A stretch of DNA of 64,000 nt from Lethocerus indicus (Eukaryota > Arthropoda > Insecta > Hemiptera > Belostomatidae). The stretch is taken from the NCBI GenBank assembly GCA_019843655.1, contig JACDQD010000003.1, positions 27,764,224 through 27,828,223 on the forward strand, read 5' to 3'. Under the pieces are notes generated by a model, which saw only the letters and a list, made by a program, of their open reading frames with translations, ran no database searches and had not been told where the DNA came from. Every line of letters starts with the position of its first letter. The first letter of the stretch is position 1. The position numbers and the translations under genes are program-made. Shown here piece after piece: positions 37,801 through 51,540 of this stretch.

Positions 37801-40692
37801 CAGCAATTATAAACCTATGTATACAAGTGAAAAAAATTAATATTGATATTGGTTTTCTTGACAACTTTATAGGATTAAGATTTATGCACCATCTCATGAA
37901 AAAAGCTATAATTATTTGGTAAAATTGTGATAAATTGAAACGTAACCTGAAAGTTACACAGGCCCATGGAGGGTTAAGGCATGCCACTAACCTCCAACAG
38001 CAGATATATCAGCTTCAGTAAGTAAAGAAGTAAGTGCTTCAAATTCAAATCTTTGTATTACAGTTGATTTCAATTGTAGATAACTTATTAATTTTTCAGT
38101 ACAGCAGTACTGAAGGTTCTTAGGAAATACCTATAAAATATTGTAAGACAAATCAGCATTAAATAGCAATATTAGAGGGGAAAAATTATACTGTAAAATA
38201 AGAAAACAATATCAATCATATTTAAAGAAATGGAGCCTGAAATTATAAGCATTCGTCAATTAAAATAAGAATAAAATCTGAAGTAGGCTGTTGAACCAAC
38301 AAGAAATACCATCAAAATCTTACAGTTTCTTACTGTACCTTTCTTGTATTCCTCAATACTCTGTTGTATTCAGATATTACCACCATAAAGTCTGAGGATT
38401 CTAATGCTTTAATATCCTCACAGGTTATACCACTTAAAAATAAAAAATAAGGATGCGTAGTATTTCCAAGTAGGTCCCATGTCCACCTCTTATTTCTTCT
38501 ATTGGCCAAAAGATTTGATAACTGTTCAAAACATACAGTCATAAGTAATTAAGAATAAATAAATAAATATGTATTATATTTATTTTTAATATTTTTAGAA
38601 CATGTCATAATAGAATAAATGATTCACCAACTGAATCTTTGAATGTAGGAATTGATCCCTTCATTTTTGGCAACTAGTTTTGCCTATTATCTGTTAGTCT
38701 AACAAAAGTTAGTATATCTGTCATATATAGTTCAATATTTCTATTCTGTTTTTGTTTCTATTTAATATTTAGTGTTAGAGAATAAAGAAATTAAAAATAT
38801 GTTCAGTATTGACATTTTTTATACAGACCATATCCGATGGCAAATATTTAACTGACTGATACTTCTCATGAAGCTCAGATATTGAGTTTATAAATTTTTC
38901 TGAATTATTTCTGATATATGGGGGTGGTAATAAATAGATGAAACTATTTATTTCAGGATTACTTAAGATTTGATTGAATACTTCTATGTCACCTGTAAAA
39001 GTTGTCCTATTACAAAAGAATACAGATAAAAACATTAAAGGAAAATGTTAATAGGTCACAATAAAATGACTTCTAATGAAAAGAAAAAATAAATGTAATA
39101 AATAAACTTTATTTATAATATGAAATGGCACTAACCTAATCTTTCCAAGCAAATTTCTAACAATGTTATGGTTCGTGGAATATTCTGTCCTGGCATGTTT
39201 TGAAGCAGATGAAAAAGAACTTTTGAGGAAACAGAAATATTCCTGATATTGCTCGTTGGAAGGGCGTGGAGAAGTTCCTTGCATTTTAATATATCATCAT
39301 TGCTCAGATCAAAAATGGATCCCGAGCCAGTTATTAGGAATGCCTGCAGGCAAGTTTAGTAGTTCAGTTAGAAAACTCATGTATAAAACAAAACTAAAAT
39401 TTGTTCAAATACACAATTAATTTATTTGACCTGTATTTCTGACATGAATCCAGACTGGATTCCTATGAGGTCTGATAGATCAGGCGGTGAGTTCCTGTAT
39501 AATTCCAAGTCACTTGGAGGAAGAGCATAAATGAATTTTCCATAATAACTTATATTCACATCCAATTGTCGATTTTTATTAAAATGCAAATTATCTTCTT
39601 CCATTGCTTTGAATATTAAACACTGTATGACCTGATAATAATTTCAAAATAATTAATGAACATGAATATAGAATTTAATAAATCTACAAATTAAATGGTA
39701 ATATAAAGACACGTACTCATAACCTCAAACATTTATTTTACTGTTTCTTATAAAGCACAATGAGGCTGTTTATGCACCTGTACGTTAGTGTTATAAATCA
39801 GTTAAATTTACTGAAAGTACATTTTTAATATCTTAAAGGACTACATATTACAATAATTTGGTGCAAAATATAACAATAACCTTTAGAATATGGACTGACA
39901 TACATTCAATAATAAATTGTGGCATACCTGTAGAGCAATTGGTAGTAATTTTTCACTAGATAATTCTACACGACTGTAATTTATCATATTACAAGGCAAA
40001 TCAAGTAGTTGTTGGGGTGTTAAACTCAAAAGGAATGGTTTTAAATCCTCTAAATCACTTTCTGTGAGATCTCTTTCTCCATAAAATTTATTAAAGATAG
40101 CACGAATCTGAAAACATTAGAATTTTTTGTTTCAAATAACTGATGTACTTCATGTAAGTTGAAGATTTAATCTCAAGGATGAGTATATACTTATTTATTC
40201 AAAATATAAATTCAATTTATATATTTCTTGAAATATTTATACACATAATATTTAAGGGATAAGTAAGAGTATGGTTGACATATATGAATATGTATGTATA
40301 TATTGTTATGTAATAATATAAATAAAATATTTACTTTACATATTAATTTTATTTAATTAAGATTCACACCAACCTGCAGAGTGGTGAAATTATAACTTAA
40401 CAACAGTTTTCTATCCGTGATCAATGAACTATTCAGCAGATGTAACTCATTTGGTGTGCATCCTGTTAGTAATGTGCCAATCCTATGTGCAAGGCATATG
40501 TAATCAATAAAAATGTAATAATTATTTTAAACTAATTAATAAAAAATCAATAATTATTTTAAAATAATTAATGAAAAAATAATTATTATTTTAAACTAAT
40601 TAAAAAAATGCCGTGTGCTTCTGTTCCCTCATGTTTTTTGGGCATCCTCACTGCACTGTTACTGGCTCTTGTACTGTGGTGGTCTGTTTGTC

Positions 40693-40754
<62 letters not shown>

Positions 40755-43453
40755 ATATGTGTGTGTGTGTGTGTGTGTGAGTGTTCGTTTGTTATTTTTT
40801 TATCAGACTAGCAAAGGTCCTTATTATTGAATATATCACAAAAAGTATATATTTTATTAATTAATTGATATGCAAGCACATTTAAAATCCTGCAAGAGTA
40901 ACTTTTTTTGAACAAATATATAAAAAAAATAATGTACAAGTTGTTGAAGATGTGATCTTCAAGGATAAGACAGATAATACTTTACTTAGTATGGGTTTTT
41001 AATACAAGTAAAATTCTGTGGGAGAATAAATTTTCCTTTAATTCAAAACTTTTACTAATTAATCAAGAGAAGCTGCATTAACTCCAGAAAAGCTCAAAAA
41101 TAAAATAATATTTACCGTATCAAATTCTTGTCTTGCCACATGTTCAAAGGATACTGAAAGTTAACTTCAACCATCCTTTGAGCAAACAATCTTTGAATAG
41201 CTTTACTTTGATAACTCCACACTGAATTCGAGGTATAGATCCAATTTGATATAAGGAATAGCCTGAAAAAAATAATGCATATGTATACACAGCATACAAT
41301 AATGTAAAACCTAGAATTTATTAATAAAATATTAATTACATTTTACTAGGTTCTTCCTTAAGAATCTTCACCAAGTTCCCAAGAGGTAAATGTGCTAATA
41401 AAGGACTGTTAAAAGAAGAGATGAAAGGTAAAAGTTTTGAATTTTGATTCCATATAACCACTTCTTCACCTATTATATCTAAAATATCATTTGCAAGCTG
41501 AGTCCTCTGAAGCTGGAAAATAAATTAATACAAGCATAACTATAATTTTAAGATATATTTGTCTAGGACATGAGTAAAGTTAAAGAGATGCAACATAAAA
41601 TAAGAACACAGCAAAATAAGAGTTATGATTATTTTTTGTTTTTAGTTTATAAGAATAGTAATGTTTATAGTGTATATAGAGACCCTTACACCTCTTGCAG
41701 AGGTGGCTGCAGATCTAAAATTGACCATCTAAATGCTAGAAGCACAATTCATTTACCTCAACGGTAGGTAGAAATGGAATTGTACATTAAACCTCTATGT
41801 CAAATCTAACACCAAAATCATTTATTGCCATTATTCCATTAAGTTTCACAGATGTAACAAAATTACATCTGTTTAGTCCTCAAAATATTTCCTCTCCATT
41901 AAGGAATACATCACTTCTATAACTTATTTAGAAGTGGTTTGAAAAATAGATAAATGTCATAACAACAACACATCTTCATAAAATTATATCATAAATACAA
42001 TACCTTAGATAAAAATTCAAAGTGCTGAGATGAACGTGTTACTGAATTCATCAAATGTTTAGTTAGTGCAGGTATGTTTTGCCAGTGAGCAACAAGTAGT
42101 GACAGTTTACTTCCACCAAGATTTGACAATTTATGGTCCTAAAATTTCATCCAGGAATCAACTTCTATCAACACTTCATTCAAATTAATTTGTTATGATA
42201 ATAAAGCAATTTCTTGGATGCATGATTTAAAATATGAAGATTAACAACTAAAATATATTGTATACATACTCATTTAAGATTAATATGTATAATTTTTGTA
42301 ATGACCTTTCTTCCAGTAATTATATACATGAGGTTTAGAAGTGAAAATTAATACATGTGAAACAATAATTTTTAACGGTCATTAAATAAATTTTTTTATT
42401 GTGTCATTACATAAATTCAAATTACAAATATTAATGTTAAATTGATATTTCAAAGAAAGTTTTTGTCCAATTAAAATCATCCAAAAAAAATTCCAATTAA
42501 AATCCCCAATTTTAATACGAGACCGCTCAATCATAGAAACATGATTTATTTTTAAACTTTAATAACAGTCCCTCATTGTTTCTGTTCTGTGACATAGGAT
42601 CAGATAAGCTCAACTTAAAATTACTTTAAACCTTAAAATACTTTAAAGATTGTATTTTCTTTACTTTGTAAAGCTTCAACCTAATTTTTCAATGCACTTA
42701 ATGATTAAATTTCATGAGTCAAATATATATTGAATAAAAAATATTTTCTGTTGGTCTTAAACTCCAATATAAACTTCCAAAAAAAATTTGAATATATAAG
42801 ACAATATTACAGGTATGATCATTAGCAGTACTGGTGAAAACCTTAATAATGAGTCTTCCGAAAGTGTACTAAAGTTTCCATAGTCTAGAGCAGTTTGTAT
42901 CTCTGAATTTTGGTTTGAATAAATCTCTAATAACCTCTGTGGAATATCGGCTCCTAAAAAAAAATGATAAACAAAAATAGAAATTAGGGATTGTCATAGA
43001 ATATAATGTTTAATAGAAAAAGTGGACTCACTACTGAAATTTCCAACCAATGGTAATTAAAATAAAGTCAAGAACCGATAAACATATATTATCTTAAATC
43101 TTAATATTACTCAACATTTATTTTTAATTAATGTTTTTTGTGAGTTTAAGGCATAATTTCCTACACTGAAAGTAATTTTCAACAATTACTCCTAATAATT
43201 ACTACCTCTAAGAACTGTACATGGTGTTTTGGTATCTATGGACATGCACCAAAGTGAACTAAGACTGAGGGAACCGGCACTTTTTTCTGTCGTGATATCT
43301 GGAAAAACAAATCAATCAAAAATGAATTACATGAACTACTAGCTTTAGCAACTGTTTATAAGTTTTTATTTTATAGTTCTATTGACTGAAAATATAAATT
43401 TCTAACTTACCAAGAATACAAAATATTACCCACAGAACCATGGGCATTTTCAT
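33609..43453 (-). CDS. Stereocilin/otoancorin/mesothelin-like secreted repeat protein
   Basis: Twenty-two exons: 43453-43411, 43298-43206, 42953-42811, 42138-42004, 41512-41340, 41262-41116, 40482-40374, 40107-39928, 39631-39431, 39343-39136, 38992-38829, 38521-38339, 38130-37992, 37561-37410, 37324-37134, 36824-36650, 36483-35155, 35072-34905, 34737-34600, 34507-34222, 34140-34037, 33836-33609. They chain without a stop to 1562 residues. The start MKMPMVLWVIFCILG is a signal peptide; the end SHFLIIVAILCNYLANHI after a Ser-rich stretch looks like a GPI-attachment signal. The body is built of helical units with a recurring pattern (CTPNELHLLNSSLIT; ITCEDIKALESSDF; WTPEDVKTLGVIIAGL; MTDKDLLDCVELLGKM) like the ARM-type repeats of stereocilin, otoancorin and mesothelin. 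The gene model is firm; the family call rests on pattern recognition. Another secreted ARM-like family is the alternative. Confidence 0.65.
34807..34842. repeat. (TA)n microsatellite
   Basis: Uninterrupted TA run in an intron of the stereocilin-like gene. Confidence 0.95.
35155..36483 (-). other. 1.33-kb Ser/Asn-rich exon of the stereocilin-like gene
   Basis: One exon of 443 codons, phase 0 at both ends, interrupts the repeat body. Only its two ends look like repeat units (start CTTLLDEAASYLFYLSSFVQW; end EFLQNYTGNPNTNQPIIKEL). The middle is rich in Ser, Asn, Thr and Glu, with many N-glycosylation sequons (NNS, NST, NFS, NFT). It is probably an extended, heavily glycosylated insert. Confidence 0.8.
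40694..40779. repeat. Compound (TA)n(TG)n microsatellite
   Basis: About 57 bases of TA followed by a TG run, intronic in the stereocilin-like gene. Confidence 0.95.
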
Positions 43454-43795
43454 GCTGAAAGGTGCTGGCCCCATACTTGTAACATGCATAAAGGATAAAG
43501 TTGAGATTGAGGATGGTTGAATCTATACCAATATTTATCTGTGGTTGATATTGCTCACCAACCTTTACACTTTTAAGCCATTCCGACAAGTGAACAGACC
43601 AAATCTAAATATTTATTATGAAAATACACCAATATTTGCTTATTTAATTCTGTTACACAATTAAAAATGGATATACAGCTGAAGAAAGACAATGTGAAAA
43701 TAGGATGTTCCACATAAAAATGTAAGTTTTTACAATTTATATTTAATGGTGCTAATGAACACATTTTATACAGTTTAAATAATATAAAAGTTGTC

Positions 43796-43801
43796 TTTAT
43801 T
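43796..43801 (-). terminator. Candidate polyadenylation signal, METTL1
   Basis: Minus-strand AATAAA 36 bases past the METTL1 stop codon, and before the stereocilin-like start at 43453. Confidence 0.55.
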
Positions 43802-43836
43802 TTGTACAGTTCGATTACAGTTTTAAATTAAATATT

Positions 43837-45964
<2,128 letters not shown>

Positions 45965-47988
45965 GCTCGGTTTAAAGACAATTCAATCAAATATATATAG
46001 AAAATTAATCGAAATTTCAGAACATGTTCCAAACGAACGTATTAACGAGTTCGTTCAAACACTGTAACCTCCCATTCCTCACGTCGTAAATTTCGGAATA
46101 AGAAAGAAGTGCAAGTGTGCCAATAGCAGATAACAGATAATAACCGTATATTCACCAGTAAATCATTATGATGGATTTAATTTTGTTATTAGTGTTTAAT
46201 GAATTACCAAAGATATAAACAAAAGTAGTTAAAAATAAATTAGCTATTTATTCTCCATGTATATTTACGGATGATTATAAATTATACGTTCTCAAATTTA
46301 AATTATCTGAATTTTTAGTTTTGAATATTCAGAATTACACAATAAGCATATTGCAACCAAAAATGGTCAGATACATGTTTTAGTAATAAAATCTAATCAT
46401 TTTCATACTATTATGGGATGAAGGAAGTAGGTTGCTTAAAGTGCAATTGATAATTTAATTTTTGCCAAATTAATTACTATTATAAATTAACTTCAAATCC
46501 TACTACTTCTCAGAAAAAATAATTAAAATTTAAAAATTAAATGTATGAGTTGTACATTAAGTTCTTATTCCACAAGATACTAGTTATGGAACAAAATTAA
46601 TGCTTATTTAATCCTATAATTTTTATGTTCACTTTTCTATCATTATGAAAAATTCAATACTATTCCATTTACATTTGATTCCTAAATTCTTCCCAACTTT
46701 TTGCTCAGTTGTATACGAAAATACAGCATACAAATATCCTCAATAAATATATATTCAGACTTAAATTGTTTTTGTACACAACACAAATGTATATATGTAG
46801 TATGTTGTATTTGGTTTTCAAATAGGAAGTTTATAAATCCTATTTATGCATGTATGCTGTTTTTTATGCAGGTATATAATTTTTGGTTAAATAAAAGTTG
46901 AAAAATGTCAGCAAGAATAAGCTTGACTGGTGAACTAGATGTATTCGATATCCTAGATAATTCTGATGTATGAATTATAGTAAATTTAAACATTTCATGT
47001 TCAGCACAATAAACACAAATTGGAATTCAAAGCATCCAAATCCAATTTAACAGTTCATCATCACATAATTCTACAATTATGGGGAGCCAAAAAATTATTT
47101 TTTATTATTAAAAAGCAACAAGGAAAAACATACATGCAAGTAAAATAACAAAATTTGATTAATACTTATTAAATAGTATTATAATATGATTTATTTAATT
47201 TTGTTTAATATGATGGTACTATGTTTATAAATATTTTTAATACAAAATAATGTGAAGTTATGTGTTTCATAAGCAACATTTAATATAGACATCCATTAAT
47301 GTGAATACATAAGGATCATACAGAATATAAATTCACAAATACAAATAATTTATTTATATAAAATTATAAGGCACCACAATTCAATGTGAACCTGTACATT
47401 GTTATGTATGTACACACTCAAAAATACACTCATAACAGTGTCAGAGAGAAACAGTATATGATTTAAAAATGTCTTTGGATTAAAACCTATCTTTCAATGA
47501 ATACATGCTTTCATCTTGCAATACTTCCATTCTTAAAAGCAACTCTGAAAAGTGTCACAGGAACTTTTACAATAGCAATTTCAGAGTGTTCATTTATGCA
47601 TAGAGATGTCTAATGTGTACAGCCTTTGATGATAAATGCTGTCCAATATCAGATGAACAAAAGGAAAATTAATTTTCTGCACAATTTAATTAGAATATAT
47701 GGATCTAGAACAATAAATCATTTTCTTAACTATCTATATAAAATTTATCAATATACATACAAAATGTAATTTAAATTATAAAAATATGGAATATATAACC
47801 ATTTCACCTTAGTGATAATTTAAAACATCCATGAAAATCTACTGACAAGACAATCATCAATCAATTAATTAGTCACACAATACAAACCAGAATAGGTTAG
47901 GTTAAATGCAATCATATTAAATATTCACTTACAGTGTAACATTCATATTTCATTATCTTTCAGACAAACTGAACTCTACAAAAAATGT
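45965..47988. other. Intergenic DNA between METTL1 and mago copy 1
   Basis: AT-rich. It holds the METTL1 5' flank and the presumed 3' UTR of the minus-strand mago copy. I see no gene, RNA or mobile element. Confidence 0.7.
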
Positions 47989-48429
47989 TTAAATCGGTTT
48001 AATTTTGAAATGTAGACCAATCAATGAAAACACTAAACATTTCAAATCTTGTACCAAGTAATAGAAACACCTCAAACCTTCGGGATCTCTTGAATGGTTC
48101 ACATCCACCAAGGATCCTATCTTGGAAGTGGTGAAAGATATGTGCTCATCGCCTATGACAATCTCAAGCTCTTGACGTCCGACTCTGTCGGGCGGCTGCC
48201 ACAGTGAATCGTCCTCCTGCATTATTTCCGAGTCCAGTATAACCCGTTTGAGTTCTTCCATCACGCACTGGTGAACGTAGGCTTCTTTCCTAATCATTGT
48301 GTCGTTCTTGTAGTTGGAGTTGTTGGCGTAGCGAAGCTTGCCGTCGGGGCGAAACTCGAACTCGAGGAACTCGTGCCCGAACTTTCCTCGGTGACCGACA
48401 TAATATCTTATGTAGAAATCCTTCGTCAT
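47989..48429 (-). CDS. mago: Mago nashi, exon junction complex core (copy 1, intronless)
   Basis: A single uninterrupted frame of 146 codons covers the whole of Mago nashi, from [20 protein letters not shown] to the invariant end [15 protein letters not shown]. Mago binds Y14/Tsunagi to form the stable core of the exon junction complex, which acts in mRNA localisation, splicing and surveillance. The segment that is usually [10 protein letters not shown] reads [10 protein letters not shown] here (Gln78). Copy 2 at 50506-50946 lies in the opposite orientation and is about 97% identical in the coding region, while the flanks are unrelated. The 5' half of the frame is CpG-rich and the 3' half is not. 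The frame looks fully functional. Confidence 0.97.
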   Translation of the reverse strand: MTKDFYIRYYVGHRGKFGHEFLEFEFRPDGKLRYANNSNYKNDTMIRKEAYVHQCVMEELKRVILDSEIMQEDDSLWQPPDRVGRQELEIVIGDEHISFTTSKIGSLVDVNHSRDPEGLRCFYYLVQDLKCLVFSLIGLHFKIKPI

Positions 48430-48687
48430 TTCTCCGAGTCAAAGTTTGACTGAGGGCCGGACTCTCAACAGTGTAAACTATCCCAAAGTTCGCGCTTACA
48501 AAAACGCAAAACACAGTAAACAGTGTAGCCAATCTTGAAGAATAAATTGTTCCTAAAACTCAACTTTTCGATTTAAATACATGCTTGTTAGATTTATTTT
48601 AATGATCTTCAAATAAGTGTATAACAGCTAACGTTTAATTGCACCCTTAATAAATATATATGAAGAAAATAAAAATTCACATATTCA

Positions 48688-48744
<57 letters not shown>

Positions 48745-49171
48745 TATTTACACAACGCGGTAGGTAATTAGTTTTATGTGTTATTATCCCCATTTCTTGT
48801 CAGCTGGCTATCAAAAGGTTTAGGAGTGTTACTATGTTTCTGTTGCTTAAATTGGCAAAGCTGAAATTCACCAAACCAGAACATGAAGTAGTTTTATGCT
48901 TGTAGTTTTACAACAACTGAATCTTGTATTTCATTAACGGACATGAATTTATAATATGTGTTAGCATTCAATTCACATGGAGAGAATAGAGTTACAGATA
49001 GAAACCAGTTTTCAAGTTCAGTACTCTGCTAAAAAGATGCAGAAATATGGGACCTGATAATTCATACCTGGGATATTAACCCGACCTAATGGTACCAATT
49101 ATACTCCCCTTTGTTCATTGAAAATCTTGAACATATTCAATATTATTGCAGATAGACAAATATATCAATCC
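48430..49171. other. Spacer between mago copy 1 and HDHD3-like gene
   Basis: The 5' flank of mago copy 1 is relatively GC-rich for its first 100 bases (48430-48540), which fits a promoter. The remainder is AT-rich with an (AT)n run at 48694-48741. Confidence 0.6.
48694..48741. repeat. (TA)n microsatellite
   Basis: Uninterrupted TA run upstream of mago copy 1. Confidence 0.95.
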
Positions 49172-49921
49172 TTACACTTCAAAGAAGTTTTGTAACTCCT
49201 TTAAATTCATAAAAATCCTATCCTGAGTTATATCTGGATAATCAGTATTTACTTTTTGTATATCTTTATTGATCAAAACTGCATTCCAACCAGCATTCAC
49301 AGCTCCTAAATAGTCAAACTGGGGTGAATTGCCAATGTGTATCGCAAATTTTCTGTCAAATTTATTTCCTGTCATTGTTTCATACAATTTCTCTGAAAAT
49401 CTGAATATACCAGGGTCTGGTTTGAGACAAGCTGCTTCATATGAGGTTGTTACAAATGTAAAATAATCCGCTATATGTAGAGCTCTAAGTATTTCATGAA
49501 GCCTTACATCAAAATTGGATATGACTCCAATCGTAACATTTTTATGATTGAGGTGGTTGAGTAGAGGCTGAGCATCGTCTACAAGCTGCCATCCTTTGGC
49601 TGTTTTGAAAATATCTATCAATTTATCAGCTATATGACCTATCAGAACACTTCTATCTTTTTCTGCTTCGTAAGTACCATCAAAACTCAAATGGACTAGT
49701 TTTTTCCACCATTCTTCCCAACCCATTCCTGAATAAAGGCCAAAATTTGGATAATTAGTGTTCATAGTGGCCCAACCACGCTTGAAATTTTTTTCTAATA
49801 GTTTTGGATCAGTTCTCAGTCCAAATTTCGCACCTACCGTACTATACATTTCACCTACGGGCTTGTATAATTTTAACAAGGTGCCAGTTATGTCGAATGT
49901 TACTATCTTGAACTTGGACAT
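49172..49921 (-). CDS. HDHD3: HDHD3-like haloacid dehalogenase family protein (Reg-2 type)
   Basis: Single exon of 249 codons. The protein is of the HDHD3/rhythmically expressed gene 2 group of HAD-superfamily hydrolases. Motif I is TFDITGTLL with the nucleophile Asp10; the second Asp of the usual DxD is Thr12. The cap region follows (NYPNFGLYSGMGWEEWW, about 56-71). Motif II is GVISNFD (Ser135), motif III is CLKPDPGIF (Lys167), and motif IV is HIGNSPQFDYLGAVNAGW (195-212). In motif IV the usual first acidic residue after HIG is Asn198; Asp203 is kept. The physiological substrate of the family is not known. Two acidic positions are altered, so phosphatase activity is doubtful. Divergent neighbour: mago copy 2 begins 585 bases away. 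Confidence 0.92.
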   Translation of the reverse strand: MSKFKIVTFDITGTLLKLYKPVGEMYSTVGAKFGLRTDPKLLEKNFKRGWATMNTNYPNFGLYSGMGWEEWWKKLVHLSFDGTYEAEKDRSVLIGHIADKLIDIFKTAKGWQLVDDAQPLLNHLNHKNVTIGVISNFDVRLHEILRALHIADYFTFVTTSYEAACLKPDPGIFRFSEKLYETMTGNKFDRKFAIHIGNSPQFDYLGAVNAGWNAVLINKDIQKVNTDYPDITQDRIFMNLKELQNFFEV

Positions 49922-50505
49922 AATGCTATATTAATTGATTTCCTTCGCGTTTAGTTCATGAATTTCACATAAATGAGTTGCTACAACTTACATTGAAGAA
50001 ATATCGTCTAGGTAAATCGGAAGGAGAGCAAACAAACGAGAATAGCCTTATATCAGCTACTTTGAGCAACAAAAATAATATATTCCAGGCATTGTAAATA
50101 TGATCGTAAAATATATCGTTTCATAATATACAGCACGAGTAATGTAACTGTATAGTAATAGTGGTTTATATTCAATATACCTTACGGCAATTCCTGAATA
50201 TCGGTAAATTAATCTATCTATACATTTACATACATACGTGCATATACAAATACCCATTAATTAAAAAATATATTTCGTTTTATTAATCTGTAACTAATAC
50301 AAATTTAAAATGAAACCAATAATATCATTATATGCAACTAATGATTTATAACCGAAATATTTCTAAATAAATATGGGCTCCTTAATGAGGATATTTTGTT
50401 GGCTATAATGAATATAACCCTAACAATTCACCAACGTGAAAGATGTCTCCGTAGCCAAGGCATTGTTTGTGGTTCCGATTACTGTTTAATTACAACTGTT
50501 AATAA
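49922..50505. promoter_or_regulatory. Divergent intergenic region, HDHD3-like and mago copy 2
   Basis: 584 bases between two head-to-head start codons; both promoters must lie here or overlap. No TATA box or other element could be assigned with confidence. The region shows no similarity to the flank of mago copy 1. Confidence 0.4.
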
Positions 50506-50946
50506 ATGTCGAAAGATTTCTACATACGGTATTATGTCGGTCACCGAGGAAAGTTCGGGCACGAGTTCCTCGAGTTCGAGTTTCGCCCCGACGGCAAGCT
50601 TCGCTACGCCAACAACTCCAACTACAAGAACGACACAATGATTAGGAAAGAAGCCTACGTTCACCAGTGTGTGATGGAAGAACTCAAACGGGTTATACTG
50701 GACTCGGAAATAATGCAGGAGGACGATTCACTGTGGCCGCAGCCCGACCGAGTTGGACGTCAAGAGTTGGAGATTGTTATAGGCGATGAGCACATATCTT
50801 TCACCACTTCCAAGATAGGATCCTTGGTGGATGTGAACCATTCAAGAGATCCCGAAGGTCTGAGGTGTTTCTATTACTTGGTACAAGATTTGAAATGTTT
50901 AGTGTTTTCATTGATTGGTCTACATTTCAAAATTAAACCAATTTAA
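50506..50946 (+). CDS. mago: Mago nashi, exon junction complex core (copy 2, intronless)
   Basis: A complete 146-codon frame, from [20 protein letters not shown] to [15 protein letters not shown]. By eye it differs from copy 1 at about 14 of 441 bases, of which only three change the protein: Ser2 for Thr, Pro78 for Gln, Gln79 for Pro. The segment reads [10 protein letters not shown]. Homology stops exactly at the start and stop codons. This pattern fits a retrocopy, or an old duplicate kept alike by gene conversion. It appears intact and under purifying selection; whether it is transcribed cannot be judged from sequence. Confidence 0.95.
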   Translation: MSKDFYIRYYVGHRGKFGHEFLEFEFRPDGKLRYANNSNYKNDTMIRKEAYVHQCVMEELKRVILDSEIMQEDDSLWPQPDRVGRQELEIVIGDEHISFTTSKIGSLVDVNHSRDPEGLRCFYYLVQDLKCLVFSLIGLHFKIKPI

Positions 50947-51290
50947 AAGAATTTTGGTTGTAGCAGAATGACTGATAATACACTCCTGTTAGGGATATTG
51001 ACTGAGCGAGTTTTAACTTGTGACAAGTGTAAAAAGTAACTTGTTTTATATTGTATACAAAAGCCCGATAAAGCAGTTTTTTATTAATATTTAATTGTCA
51101 AGTGGTTTAATTCAGTATTAATTCTGTAATCTTACATTGAAATCAGTATAACTTGAGACAGATGCTTCAATTTGATATTTCCTTGCTAATATTAACCCAT
51201 AAAAAATGTGTTTACTTGTATATACTTTTTATATGAACTATATACATTTGTAACATTGTAATCAATATTTGTACTCATATATCAGTCTCT

Positions 51291-51296
51291 AATAAA
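51291..51296 (+). terminator. Candidate polyadenylation signal, mago copy 2
   Basis: AATAAA about 345 bases past the stop codon, the clearest hexamer on this strand in the region. Confidence 0.4.
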
Positions 51297-51505
51297 ATGA
51301 CAATGTTTGTGCAACAAGTAGAGTATGTCATAGATCTACAAAATCAGACATATTATAATAATGAATAATTAAACTGTTGATGAAAGGCTTATTACCTCTA
51401 TTCATAGAAAATTATTAATAATTAATTCCTGTAAACATTAATTCATTTAATGCATATGTGTGGATATGATAACTATTTACCTGTACTATTATTTAGTACA
51501 GTGAA

Positions 51506-51506
51506 A

Positions 51507-51538
<32 letters not shown>

Positions 51539-51540
51539 GT
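51506..51540. repeat. (AT)n microsatellite
   Basis: AT run with a GTATATATG end, intergenic. Confidence 0.9.

Noticed and set aside
40608..40830. Two plus-strand frames of about 70 codons
   Set aside because: Mostly translated TA/TG microsatellite inside an intron of the stereocilin-like gene.
43407..43764. Minus-strand frames overlapping the start of the stereocilin-like gene
   Set aside because: Different frame from the signal-peptide exon 43453-43411, whose donor and phase fit exon 43298.
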